From assembly GCF_000223905.1 (NCBI RefSeq), contig NC_015948.1, positions 1,674,001-1,738,000 of the forward strand: 64,000 bases of DNA, in the 5' to 3' direction. The notes under the pieces are model-generated. The model did not search any database and was not told the DNA's origin. It was given only the letters and a program-made list of their open reading frames with translations. The position numbers were made by a program, and so were the translations under genes. The stretch comes from Haloarcula hispanica ATCC 33960. GTDB taxonomy: Archaea; Halobacteriota; Halobacteria; Halobacteriales; Haloarculaceae. The stretch's first letter is position 1; every line of letters starts with the position of its first letter. This document shows positions 53,459-61,716 of this stretch, one piece after another.

Positions 53459-54028
53459 ATGACGAGCGTCGACGACCTGTGGTACCTCTCCGACGGGGCG
53501 TGTCAGACCGCCGAGCAGACGTATCACCAGCTCCGGGAGCAGTACAGCGGCTACATCGAGTTCACGCGCCACCGTAACGTCCCGCGGAATCGGTTCCGGG
53601 ACGTGGCCGCTGTCGCTCGGGACCACGGCGCACCGTACGGGGCGCACACGCTCGCCTACCGGCCCACCGGTGAACTCCTGCTCGTCCGCCACGAGGGCGT
53701 CGACATGTGGGTACTGCCCGGCGGCGAACTCGATGCCGGTGAATCCCTGCAGGAGGCCGCACTGCGGGAGTTAGGCGAGGAAAGCGGCATCGAAGCGGCC
53801 ATCGAGGGACTGGGGCTGCTCGGACGGGTCGAGTTCTACTGTGACGGGAACATGGCCTGGGGCGTGCTGCCGGTGTACGAGGCGCGAGCGGAGACGACCG
53901 ACATCGCAGTCAATGACCCAGATCATGAAATCAGTGAAGCCCGGTGGTTCGACGAACTGCCGGCCGATACGCGCGACCGCGAAGAGATTCTGCAGTGGCG
54001 CGGGCGGCGGTTCGGCGGCGGGGCGTAA
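53459..54028 (+). CDS. Nudix hydrolase
   Basis: The product has 189 residues from ATG 53459 (MTSVDDLWYLSDGACQTAE). The Nudix box is complete: GELDAGESLQEAALRELGEE followed by SG. An N-terminal region of about 80 residues (TYHQLREQYSGYIEFTRHRN) is typical of haloarchaeal NUDIX proteins of this type. Possible substrates are nucleoside diphosphate derivatives. An upstream GTG at 53435 would add eight residues. Confidence 0.92.
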   Translation: MTSVDDLWYLSDGACQTAEQTYHQLREQYSGYIEFTRHRNVPRNRFRDVAAVARDHGAPYGAHTLAYRPTGELLLVRHEGVDMWVLPGGELDAGESLQEAALRELGEESGIEAAIEGLGLLGRVEFYCDGNMAWGVLPVYEARAETTDIAVNDPDHEISEARWFDELPADTRDREEILQWRGRRFGGGA

Positions 54029-54047
54029 TCCGCTGAAACTGCACGGG

Positions 54048-54872
54048 TTACTCCGGGCCGAACGACTGGCCTTCGCGAGCGTCGGCGTTCATCCGCCGGA
54101 TGGTCGCGCGAGCGTTGCTGGCGTCGTAGCCGAACAGCACGGTTTCGGCGTACTCTTCGGCCACTTCGACGGCCTTCGAGAGGTCGTCGACGTCCACGTC
54201 GACGGCGTACAGTTCGATGCTGAACGGGGTCGAGAGACGGTCCTGCCAGCCCTTTGCGAGAATCTCCAGCCAGTAGGTCGTCGAGTACGCCATGTCGTAG
54301 ATGGGGACGACGAACTCGTCGACGAACTCGGCGATGTCGTCGACGGCGACGCCGGAGCGGGCTTCGAGGTGGCCGGGATAAGGGTCGGGATACAGCGTGA
54401 GGTACATCTCGCCGGGCACGCGCTCGCGAGCCTCGGCGACGAACTCCGTGATGACGTTACTGCGCCAGGCCGACCAGTCCTCGAACTCGCTGTCGGCAAA
54501 GCGTTGCTCACAGCGATCACAGTGACAGTACTCGTCCCGGGGGAAGCCCACGTCGTCGAGGCGCACGTCCTCGTTGACGGCCGCTGCCTCCTCGATTATG
54601 TCGAGCAGGCCTTCGCGGTAGCGGTCGTGGGTCGGGCAGACGTACGTCCAGTCGAAGTACGGCTGGTTCCGGGTCGCCGGTGTCCCCTCGTCGTCGAACG
54701 CGAGCAGGTCCTCCTCGCTCTCGACTGCGTTGTCGCCGAAACAGGACACCATGTTCACCGCGCCGGCAATCGGTTCGACAGCGCGGCCGGTCACGTCCTT
54801 GACCTCGTAGAACGCCCGGTCGAACTCGGACCACTCCGTCTCCTCCTCGTTACGGGTGACGACGCCGTACAT
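54048..54872 (-). CDS. Haloarchaeal conserved protein, possible TIM-barrel hydrolase
   Basis: From ATG 54872 the product has 274 residues. It begins MYGVVTRNEEETEWSEFDRA. Characteristic stretches are VNMVSCFGDNAVESEEDLLA, YFDWTYVCPTHDRYREGLLD, DDVGFPRDEYCHCDRCEQRF (Cys cluster), YLTLYPDPYPGHLEARSG and VLFGYDASNARATIRRM. The alternating strand/helix pattern with acidic residues at strand ends suggests a TIM barrel such as a glycoside-hydrolase relative. It is conserved in haloarchaea but I know of no function. Confidence 0.75.
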   Translation of the reverse strand: MYGVVTRNEEETEWSEFDRAFYEVKDVTGRAVEPIAGAVNMVSCFGDNAVESEEDLLAFDDEGTPATRNQPYFDWTYVCPTHDRYREGLLDIIEEAAAVNEDVRLDDVGFPRDEYCHCDRCEQRFADSEFEDWSAWRSNVITEFVAEARERVPGEMYLTLYPDPYPGHLEARSGVAVDDIAEFVDEFVVPIYDMAYSTTYWLEILAKGWQDRLSTPFSIELYAVDVDVDDLSKAVEVAEEYAETVLFGYDASNARATIRRMNADAREGQSFGPE

Positions 54873-55057
54873 ACACGCTGGTACGGCGGTTCGCCGGGTA
54901 AGAGTTCGGAAAGCGACGGCGCTGTCGCTGACAGCGCAGAGACCGAGAGAATACTGCCGGCCATCGGGATACCCCACCCCATACGACGCCGTTGAGGACC
55001 AGTAGGCAGGGCGGCCGACAGTAGATTCAGAGGGCGATACAGTCGATTCGCGCAGCC

Positions 55058-55126
55058 TTACCGCTTGACGTAGTACGCGAGGGCAAGTGCCATGACCGCG
55101 ACGAGGGCGATGACTTTCTTTGACAT
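55058..55126 (-). CDS. 22-residue membrane micropeptide
   Basis: A 23-codon frame starts at ATG 55126 and ends at TAA 55058. The product starts MSKKVIALVAVMALALAYYV and ends in a short basic tail, that is a positively charged start, a single membrane helix and two terminal basic residues. A clear TATA box (ATTATAAA on the plus strand, minus-strand TTTATAAT, 55148-55155) sits about 25 bases before the ATG, at the distance typical of leaderless haloarchaeal genes, in the gap behind thiC. No ORF longer than 60 residues is involved, so it is easily overlooked. Function unknown. Confidence 0.55.
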   Translation of the reverse strand: MSKKVIALVAVMALALAYYVKR

Positions 55127-55147
55127 CGTTTCAATAAACGAACACCG

Positions 55148-55155
55148 ATTATAAA
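55148..55155 (-). promoter_or_regulatory. TATA box of the micropeptide gene
   Basis: TTTATAAT on the minus strand, 25 bases before ATG 55126. It decides the start by leaderless spacing. Confidence 0.6.
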
Positions 55156-55169
55156 GAACTACCGCCGTG

Positions 55170-56612
55170 CTAATCGTCAGCACTCCCCTCTGTATCAGCG
55201 GGCATATCGGCGTCAGAGCCGGGGATATCGGCCCCGTCGTGGGTACCGACCGGCGGTCGGTTTACCGCTGCCGCTGACGAGTCTTCGAGGGGAGTCCGGT
55301 CGTCAGCGTCGGACTCGATCGATTCCATGTCGCCGTCTTCTCGCGCGTCCTGGTCGATCCGCATCGAACAGAACTCAACGCCGCACATCGAGCAAAAGCG
55401 CGCCTCTTTGTAGTTGTCACCGGGGAGCGTCTGGTCGTGGTACTCGCGGGCGCGGTCGGGGTCTAACGCCAGGTCGAACTGTTCGCGCCAGTCGAAGGCG
55501 TACCGGGCTTCAGAGAGCGCGTCGTCCCAGTCTCGCGCCCCCTCGCGCCCGTTTGCCACGTCGGCGGCGTGGGCGGCGATGCGATAGGCCGCAAGCCCGT
55601 CCCGCACGTCGGACTGCTCCGGGAGGCCGAGATGCTCTTTGGGCGTGACGTAGCAGAGCATCGCCGCACCAGCACGGCCCGCCTCCGTCGCGCCGATGGC
55701 GCTCGTGATGTGGTCGTATCCCGGCGCAACGTCGGTCACGAGCGGGCCGAGGACGTAGAAGGGCGCGCCGTCACAGACCTCCTGCTGACGTTCGACTTGC
55801 TCGGCGACCTGATCCATCGGGACGTGGCCCGGCCCTTCGACCATCACCTGCACGTCGTGCTCCCAGGCGGTCCGCGTGAGTTCCCCGAGCGTGTCCAGTT
55901 CGGCGAACTGCGCGTCGTCGCCGGCGTCGGCGAGACAGCCCGGCCGGAGGCCATCGCCGAGGCTGAAGGTCACGTCGTACTCGCGGAATATCTCGCAGAT
56001 GGCCTCGAATTTCGTGTACAGCGGGTTCTCCATGCCGTTCTCCTCGATCCACTGGGCGAGGATAGAGCCGCCCCGGGAGACGATGCCCGTCTTCCGGCCG
56101 TCGGTCAGCGGCAGGTGTTCCATCCGGACGCCGGCGTGGATGGTCATGTAGTCGACGCCCTGCTTCGCTTGCTTCTCGATGACGTCGAGCAGCAGTTCGT
56201 GGGTAATCTCGCTCGGGTCGCTGGCGCGCTTGACCGCCTCGTAGATGGGAACTGTTCCGATGGGGACCGGCGAATGCCGGACGTTGGCCGACCGTATCTC
56301 GTCGAGGTTATTCCCTGTCGAGAGGTCCATCACCGTGTCCGCGCCATAGTGGACAGCGGTGTGGAGCTTCTCCAGTTCGCCCTCGATGTCGCTCGTCTCC
56401 TCGCTGTTGCCGATGTTTGCGTTGACCTTCGTCGCAAACTCCCGGCCGATAATCATCGGGTCCAGTGAGTCGTGACCGACGTTTGCGGGAATCACCGCCT
56501 GTCCATCGGCGACTTGCTGCCGGACGAACTCCGGTTCGACACCTTCGCGCTCTGCGACTCGCGCCATCGCCTCGGTGACGGTTCCGTTCCGGGCCGCTGC
56601 TAGCTGCGTCAT
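55170..56612 (-). CDS. thiC: Phosphomethylpyrimidine synthase ThiC
   Basis: ThiC converts AIR into the thiamine pyrimidine with a radical SAM mechanism. From ATG 56612 the product has 480 residues. Landmarks are [58 protein letters not shown] and the C-terminal iron-sulfur motif CSMCGVEFC (C407, C410, C415). The C-terminal 50 residues are acidic and low in complexity. The start is leaderless behind a TATA box, so there is no room for a TPP riboswitch. Confidence 0.95.
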   Translation of the reverse strand: MTQLAAARNGTVTEAMARVAEREGVEPEFVRQQVADGQAVIPANVGHDSLDPMIIGREFATKVNANIGNSEETSDIEGELEKLHTAVHYGADTVMDLSTGNNLDEIRSANVRHSPVPIGTVPIYEAVKRASDPSEITHELLLDVIEKQAKQGVDYMTIHAGVRMEHLPLTDGRKTGIVSRGGSILAQWIEENGMENPLYTKFEAICEIFREYDVTFSLGDGLRPGCLADAGDDAQFAELDTLGELTRTAWEHDVQVMVEGPGHVPMDQVAEQVERQQEVCDGAPFYVLGPLVTDVAPGYDHITSAIGATEAGRAGAAMLCYVTPKEHLGLPEQSDVRDGLAAYRIAAHAADVANGREGARDWDDALSEARYAFDWREQFDLALDPDRAREYHDQTLPGDNYKEARFCSMCGVEFCSMRIDQDAREDGDMESIESDADDRTPLEDSSAAAVNRPPVGTHDGADIPGSDADMPADTEGSADD

Positions 56613-56633
56613 AATCACTAGGTTATACTACTT

Positions 56634-56643
56634 GGTTATAAAG
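56634..56643 (-). promoter_or_regulatory. TATA box of thiC
   Basis: CTTTATAACC on the minus strand, about 27 bases before ATG 56612. A direct repeat GGTTATA occurs at 56621-56627 and 56634-56640 on the plus strand, the first lying between the TATA box and the start codon. Confidence 0.6.
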
Positions 56644-56730
56644 CTGCGGTGATCGGTCGCGGTAAAGAGACCCTGTCAATACTGGGACCGACCCCAACAC
56701 CGATGTACGCGAACAGGAAATAGACGAACA

Positions 56731-57612
56731 ATGGCCCGCCGGACCCGCCGCGCAGTACTCACGGCGCTGGGGAGTGGTATCGCCGCGACGGCAGGCTGTG
56801 GGTCGTTCGGTCGGGAGCGGGTGGACGTGCTGGTCGCGGGGAGTTTACAAAAGGCGGCCAGTGAGACGCTACAAACCCAAACAGACGTGGAGGTCGCTGT
56901 CGAAGCCCGCGGCTCTGTTCAGGCCGCGCGTCTGGTCGCCGACGGGAAGCGCGACCCGGCTATCGTCGCGCTGGCGGATCCGACCCTGTTCGACCGGGTC
57001 ATGGACACCGCCTGGCACGCTGTGGTCGCCAGCAACGAGATGGTGTTGGCGTACAACCCTCAGACGGGCGGCGGGACGCGCGTCGCGGAGGCGGACCCGT
57101 GGTACGCCCCGCTCCGGGGGGACAGTGTCTCACTGGGCCGCACCGACCCGACGCTCGACCCGCTTGGCTACCGAACCCTGTTCGTGCTGGCCCTCGCAGC
57201 CGACTACTACGACGAACCCGGCCTAGCTGAGGCGGTTCTCTCGCCGGACCAGACCTATCCGGAAACGCAACTGCTCGCACAGTTCGAGACGGGAGCCGTC
57301 AACGCCGCGTTCGTCTACCGGAGCATGGCAATGGAGCGGGACTACCCGTTTCGGGAGTTCCCCCCGGAGATACACCTCGGCGACCCCGCACACGCGGAGC
57401 GGTATCGGACCACCAGCTACGAACTGCCAAACGGCACGGCAGTCGCCGGCAACCCAATCGAGTACGGAGCCGTCCGCCGTGACGAGCAAGAAGCGACGCG
57501 TACAGCCTTCGAAACAGTCCTGTCCGGCGACTGGCTCGCACCACACGGATTTACCGTCCGTCAGGCGTATCCTCGGCTAGTGGGAGATGTCCCGAGTACT
57601 GTCACGCGGTGA
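56731..57612 (+). CDS. Molybdate/tungstate ABC transporter, substrate-binding protein
   Basis: Periplasmic-type binding protein of the ModA/WtpA family, anchored as a Tat lipoprotein (MARRTRRAVLTALGSGIAAT with lipobox AGCG). The 293-residue protein has VLVAGSLQKAASETLQ, VASNEMVLAYNP, GRTDPTLDPLGYRTLF and NAAFVYRSMAME, the landmarks of archaeal WtpA/ModA. Molybdate or tungstate specificity cannot be decided here. The permease gene overlaps it by 26 bases; no ATPase gene is adjacent. Confidence 0.88.
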   Translation: MARRTRRAVLTALGSGIAATAGCGSFGRERVDVLVAGSLQKAASETLQTQTDVEVAVEARGSVQAARLVADGKRDPAIVALADPTLFDRVMDTAWHAVVASNEMVLAYNPQTGGGTRVAEADPWYAPLRGDSVSLGRTDPTLDPLGYRTLFVLALAADYYDEPGLAEAVLSPDQTYPETQLLAQFETGAVNAAFVYRSMAMERDYPFREFPPEIHLGDPAHAERYRTTSYELPNGTAVAGNPIEYGAVRRDEQEATRTAFETVLSGDWLAPHGFTVRQAYPRLVGDVPSTVTR

Positions 57613-58387
57613 GACCAGAGCCGGCCACGCGGTCGGCGTGCGCGAACTCGTGCCCGTCCTGGGAGCGGTGCTGCTCCTGTATTTCGTCGTCCCGGTGATG
57701 GTGCTCGTGCTCACGTACTCCCCGACAGCGCTACTGACGAGTCTGACCGAGACGTACGTCATCAACGCCGCAATCACGTCGCTCGTCGCCGCGCTCGGCA
57801 GTACCACCATCGCCGTCGTGTTCGGCCTGCCGTTGGCCTACTGGCTCTCGAAGAACACTGGCATGCTGGCGACCGCCGCGATGGGGGTCGTCGTCCTGCC
57901 GCTCGTCCTCCCACCGATCGTCAGCGGGATGTTGCTGTTGACCGTCGTCGGCCCGAACGGACTCGGCGGCCTTACCGACCTGGCGCTGACCCGGTCGCTG
58001 CTGGGCGTCGTCGCCGCCCAGACGTTCGTCGCGTCGCCGTTCTTCGTCGTCACCGCCAAGGCCGCCTTCGACGGCATCGACGACCACCTCGAAGAGGCCT
58101 CCCGGTCGCTGGGCCGTGACTGGGTCGGGACGATGCGCTCGGTGACGGTGCCGCTCGCAAAGCCCGGCCTGCTCGCCGGCCTCGTACTGACCTTCGCCCG
58201 CGCGATGGGCGAGTTCGGCGCGACGATGATGCTGGCGTACTACCCGCGGACGCTGCCGGTCCAGATCTGGGCCTCGTTCATCTCGGACGGACTGGACGCG
58301 GCGCTTCCCGTGGCAGTGGTCCTGCTGAGCGTCGCGCTCGGGACGCTGCTGATAGTCCATGCGCTGCGGGCGACACCGTGGCGATAA
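57587..58387 (+). CDS. Molybdate/tungstate ABC transporter permease
   Basis: The 266-residue product has six membrane segments and the ABC permease EAA motif EEASRSLGRDWVGTMRSVTV. It begins with a short cytoplasmic stretch (MSRVLSRGETRAGHAVGVRE) and a first helix LVPVLGAVLLLYFVV. LPLAYWLSKNT and GEFGATMMLAYYP match ModB/WtpB permeases. It overlaps the binding-protein gene by 26 bases, so they are translated together. The ATP-binding subunit must be encoded elsewhere. Confidence 0.9.
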   Translation: MSRVLSRGETRAGHAVGVRELVPVLGAVLLLYFVVPVMVLVLTYSPTALLTSLTETYVINAAITSLVAALGSTTIAVVFGLPLAYWLSKNTGMLATAAMGVVVLPLVLPPIVSGMLLLTVVGPNGLGGLTDLALTRSLLGVVAAQTFVASPFFVVTAKAAFDGIDDHLEEASRSLGRDWVGTMRSVTVPLAKPGLLAGLVLTFARAMGEFGATMMLAYYPRTLPVQIWASFISDGLDAALPVAVVLLSVALGTLLIVHALRATPWR

Positions 58388-58418
58388 CGGTCGGCGTTGT
58401 AAAAATCGCGCCGCCGAC

Positions 58419-59246
58419 TTACCGCTCGTGCGCCCAGAACTCCTCGTCGACGGTGACCTCTTTCTTGAACAGCGGCACCTCCTCCTTGAGACGGTTGATG
58501 CCGTCTTCGACAGCACGGAACGCCTCGCCCCGGTGGCCGGCCAGGATGACCACGAAGACGATGTCCTCGCCAGCGTCGACTACCCCGGTCTTGTGGTGCA
58601 GGCGAACCGCGTAGACGCCGTCCCGCGCTTCGAGGTCCCGCCGGAGCGCGGCCATCTTCTCTGTGGCGACCTCGTCGTAGCGCTCGAACTCAAGCAGTTC
58701 CGTCGGCTGGTCCTCCGGTCCCTCCTGTGCGCGGACGCGCCCGGTGAAGGTCGCAATTGCGCCGGAGTAGACTTCGTCCGGATCCCGCTTTACGTCCGCT
58801 ACGAGCGTCTCCAGCGTGATGTAGGGGTCCCGTTCCTCCATCGCCGCGACGATGTCGTCGAGATCGGCGTCCGCGCCGTGGGGTGCGCGATGCACGACGG
58901 GGTCGGCGACCTCGCGGTCGTCCAGAACGACCTTCGGGATGCTCGCGTCCGAATATCCCTCGACAAGTGCGTAGTCGTAATCGGGCGCGAGCGCGTCCAG
59001 CGTCTCATCGAGCGTTCGGGATTCGCCCGTCGCGTACCACTCGCCGTCGTCGGTGAGCGCGACCGTCTCGGCCGCGCCGGCGTCGCGGTGGCGAGCCGTG
59101 TCTTTTCCGTCCGTGTCGACGTCCGGGGCGTGCGTGCAGTGTTTGACCGTCGCGACGCGTCCGGACCCGGAGAGCCGCTGGGTCAGCCGCTCGACCAGCG
59201 TGGTCTTCCCCGACTCGGAGTGGCCGACGATACCGAGGACTTGCAT
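58419..59246 (-). CDS. MobB-MoaE fusion protein for molybdenum cofactor
   Basis: Two functions in one polypeptide of 275 residues from ATG 59246. Residues 1-140 are MobB-like: P-loop GIVGHSESGKTTLVERL, then VKHCTHAPDVDTDGKDTARH and YALVEGYSDA. Residues about 150-275 are MoaE, the large subunit of molybdopterin synthase: AIATFTGRVRAQEG, LEFERYDEVATEKM, RLHHKTGVVDAGEDIVFVVI and RLKEEVPLFKKEVTVDEEFW. MoaE with MoaD converts precursor Z into molybdopterin. Two extra codons upstream are possible. Confidence 0.92.
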   Translation of the reverse strand: MQVLGIVGHSESGKTTLVERLTQRLSGSGRVATVKHCTHAPDVDTDGKDTARHRDAGAAETVALTDDGEWYATGESRTLDETLDALAPDYDYALVEGYSDASIPKVVLDDREVADPVVHRAPHGADADLDDIVAAMEERDPYITLETLVADVKRDPDEVYSGAIATFTGRVRAQEGPEDQPTELLEFERYDEVATEKMAALRRDLEARDGVYAVRLHHKTGVVDAGEDIVFVVILAGHRGEAFRAVEDGINRLKEEVPLFKKEVTVDEEFWAHER

Positions 59247-59318
59247 GCACACCGGTAACGGGGCGACGTAGATAGACCTTTTTCATGGCAGCCCCGAATC
59301 CGTCGCCAGTAGCCGTGC

Positions 59319-59792
59319 TCACCGGTCGACGGTCTTCTCGACCACGCGGATGTCTTCGATGGCCGTCGCGGGGTACTCGCCGTCCTCGTCTTTCTCGTTT
59401 GCCTTCACCATGTCCCACACGACGTTGAGGCCGGTCGTCACGCCCTCCAGCGCCTCCATCTCGCAGCCGGTCTTGCCGACCGTCTCGACGGCAACGGTGA
59501 TTTCGACGGCCGCGTCGCCGACGGTGAACTCGACTTCGACGTTCGTGATAGGAATCTGGTGGCACATCGGCACTGTCTCCCAGGTGTGCTTGACCGCCTG
59601 AATCGCGCCGATGCGGGCCGTCGTCAGCACGTCGCCTTTCTCCACCTCGTCGGCGTCGATGGCCGCCAGCGTGGACTCGGTGAGCCGAATTTGTCCGCGT
59701 GCGACCGCGCGGCGCTGGCTCTCGGCCTTGTCTCCCACATCCACCATCTGTGCGTCCCCGTCCTCGTCGACGTGCGTGAACTCCTCGGGCAT
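59319..59792 (-). CDS. moaC: Cyclic pyranopterin monophosphate synthase MoaC
   Basis: MoaC makes the cyclic pyranopterin precursor of the molybdenum cofactor. From ATG 59792 the product has 157 residues: EEFTHVDEDGDAQMVDVGDK, RAVARGQIRL, AIQAVKHTWETVPMCHQIPI (active-site KHT and MCHQIP), and GKTGCEMEALEGVTTGLNVV. The order and length fit MoaC. It follows the MobB-MoaE gene in the same direction. Upstream frame extensions are not used. Confidence 0.95.
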   Translation of the reverse strand: MPEEFTHVDEDGDAQMVDVGDKAESQRRAVARGQIRLTESTLAAIDADEVEKGDVLTTARIGAIQAVKHTWETVPMCHQIPITNVEVEFTVGDAAVEITVAVETVGKTGCEMEALEGVTTGLNVVWDMVKANEKDEDGEYPATAIEDIRVVEKTVDR

Positions 59793-59868
59793 GCCTCCCT
59801 GTAGCCGACGCCGGCCCAAAACCGTGCGGGTGCGGGTCCGCGTACCGGCGGAACCGTGCGGGGCCGCG

Positions 59869-60477
59869 TTACCGACGGACGAGGCCGAGCAGGTGACCCA
59901 CGGCTGGCGCGACGAGTTTCTCCGCGCCCGTTCGGGCAGCGTTCTCGCTCCCGGGCAGGCAAAACACCAGTCGGTCATCGACGACGCCGGCGGTCGCTCG
60001 CGACGCCATCGCCATCGGCCCGACCTCCTCGTATGAGAGCCAGCGGAACAGTTCCCCGAAGCCGGGAACCGGCCGGTCGAACAACGGTTCGATGGCGTCG
60101 ACGGTCACGTCGTCGGGCGTGAGGCCGGTCCCGCCGGTCGTCAGAACCACGTCGACGCCGTCATCTAGCAGGGCGGCGACAGCGTCTTCGATAGCGTCCA
60201 TCTCGTCCGCGACGAGGCGGCGCTCGGCGATTTCGTGGCCCGCGTCCTCGCAGGCCGCGGCGATGATGTTGCCGGCAGGGTCGTCGTCCAGCGTTCGCGA
60301 GGTCGAGACCGTGAGGACCCCTATTTCAACCCCTTCGGCGTCGTGGGCGTGATGGTCGTCGTGGGCGTCGTAGTCGTGCTCTCCATGACTGTGGTCGTGG
60401 TCACTGTCATGGCCGTGCTCTGCGTGTTCGTGGCCCGCCTCGCTGTCGCTGGCTGCCTCGTCATGGTCGTGTCCCAT
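59869..60477 (-). CDS. moaB: MoaB/Mog-family molybdopterin adenylyltransferase with His-rich N-terminus
   Basis: The enzyme adenylylates molybdopterin before metal insertion. From ATG 60477 the product has 202 residues. The first 46 residues contain 14 histidines with Asp and Glu, unlike most MoaB proteins. The core follows: VEIGVLTVSTSRTLDDDPAG, VLTTGGTGLTPDDVTVDAIE, LSYEEVGPMAMASRATAGVV and VFCLPGSENAART. The His stretch may hold or sense a metal ion. It heads the moaB-moaC-mobB/moaE group. Confidence 0.92.
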   Translation of the reverse strand: MGHDHDEAASDSEAGHEHAEHGHDSDHDHSHGEHDYDAHDDHHAHDAEGVEIGVLTVSTSRTLDDDPAGNIIAAACEDAGHEIAERRLVADEMDAIEDAVAALLDDGVDVVLTTGGTGLTPDDVTVDAIEPLFDRPVPGFGELFRWLSYEEVGPMAMASRATAGVVDDRLVFCLPGSENAARTGAEKLVAPAVGHLLGLVRR

Positions 60478-60593
60478 ACCCGAAACGACAGTCGGCGGAG
60501 AAATATACCCTCGGCTGTTTGGCCGGTGACCGGCGGTCGGACGGCGGCCCCGGCACCGCGCCAAGCCAGGTCTGGGGCCGAGAGGTCAGCGGC

Positions 60594-61112
60594 TTACTCG
60601 TAGTACGGCAGGCGCTCGACGACCTCCGCGAAGGCCACGTTCTCGCGGACCTGATCCATCTCGACGCGGAGACGCTCCCCGACATCTGCGTCAGAGACGA
60701 TGACGACGTACCCGCCGTCGATACGCGCGACCCCGTCGCCTTTGTCGCCGATGTTTTCGATCTCGACCACGCGCGTTTCACCCTCGGCAACTGGCGGGGA
60801 CGACGGTGCGAACTCCGGTTCCCTGCTCCGCCCGTCGGACCGGGAATCGGACTGGGTCTCAGACTTGGATTGGGAATTGGACTGAGGCTCGGGCTCCGAT
60901 TGGGAATTAGACCGAGGCTCGGGACTGGAATGAGACTGTGACTGGGGAGTGGGTGCCGAAGCCGCCGACTGGAACAGTGCAATCCGGTACAGCGTCTCGG
61001 GGGCCAGCGTTCCCAGTTCGACTTCTTGTTTCGGAATCTCGACCACGTACGAGTCGTTCTGCTCCTCGACGGAAGCCGTAAAGAGACAGTGAAGATCTGA
61101 ATCGGTCGCCAT
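60594..61112 (-). CDS. TRAM-domain protein with SQ-rich linker
   Basis: From ATG 61112 the product has 172 residues. The N-terminal part is DLHCLFTASVEEQNDSYVVE onward, a small strand-rich segment. A linker (about 52-105) is made of Ser/Gln/Glu/Pro repeats such as SNSQSEPEPQSNSQSKSE. The C-terminal TRAM domain has GETRVVEIENIGDKGDGVAR and GYVVIVSDADVGERLRVEM, as in small haloarchaeal TRAM proteins that bind RNA. The linker is unusual for the family. The promoter is unclear. Confidence 0.85.
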   Translation of the reverse strand: MATDSDLHCLFTASVEEQNDSYVVEIPKQEVELGTLAPETLYRIALFQSAASAPTPQSQSHSSPEPRSNSQSEPEPQSNSQSKSETQSDSRSDGRSREPEFAPSSPPVAEGETRVVEIENIGDKGDGVARIDGGYVVIVSDADVGERLRVEMDQVRENVAFAEVVERLPYYE

Positions 61113-61250
61113 TAGTATAATTGGTTCAGCTAGCACCGGAACTGCATTGATTCTGGTGTTTTCGATCCGTCGGGCCGAGCACTGCTGGAAGGGGTGACAG
61201 ACAGGCTGTGCACGCCCGCTATCGAGCGATCCGTCGGGCAGAACTCGGGG

Positions 61251-61568
61251 TTACTCGAACTCGAACAGCCGACAGAGCTCGCGCTCGATGGCGTCGGTGA
61301 ACGCCGACAGCACTGTGTCGAACGTCGCTTCGTCGCCCGGGAGAGACTGTGCACGCGCCGCAGTGTCGTCGGGCAGCCGGATGCTGAACGTCCCGTCCCC
61401 CTCGTACACCGGCTCGCTCTCGCTGAGAATCTGCCGGTCGATCCCGCGAAGGACCTCGGAATCGTACTGCCCGTGTAGCTCCTGGTACGCGTTCGAATAC
61501 GCCGTTTCGAGCTCCTCGAAGTAGTGGACGTACTTCTCGTCGAACTTCTCGGCGTCGAACTCGGTCAT
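61251..61568 (-). CDS. DUF5783-like small protein
   Basis: The 105-residue product begins MTEFDAEKFDEKYVHYFEEL and continues YSNAYQELHGQYDSEVLRG and ILSESEPVYEGDGTFSIRLP, ending ERELCRLFEFE. This pattern is that of a conserved haloarchaeal family I remember as DUF5783. It is helical at both ends with a short strand pair in the middle. Function unknown. It lies between the TRAM gene and the HD gene, all on the minus strand, with 138 and 148 bases of spacing. Confidence 0.8.
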   Translation of the reverse strand: MTEFDAEKFDEKYVHYFEELETAYSNAYQELHGQYDSEVLRGIDRQILSESEPVYEGDGTFSIRLPDDTAARAQSLPGDEATFDTVLSAFTDAIERELCRLFEFE

Positions 61569-61716
61569 AGATGCAGTGTCGCCGGGGCGAGGGTAAAGGG
61601 TTCCGTGCCTCAGAGATGGAGTTCCCAGCCGAAACCGCTGCAGCGTCAGTCGACATCAATGCGGTCGGATTCGGGCTCCGCCGGTCGAGGGTCTATCGGT
61701 CACGACCGGACGCCGC

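Noticed and set aside
53094-53462. 122-residue plus-strand frame before the Nudix gene
   Set aside because: Basic and Ser/Arg-rich, no start signal, no family pattern; could be a remnant but cannot be shown.
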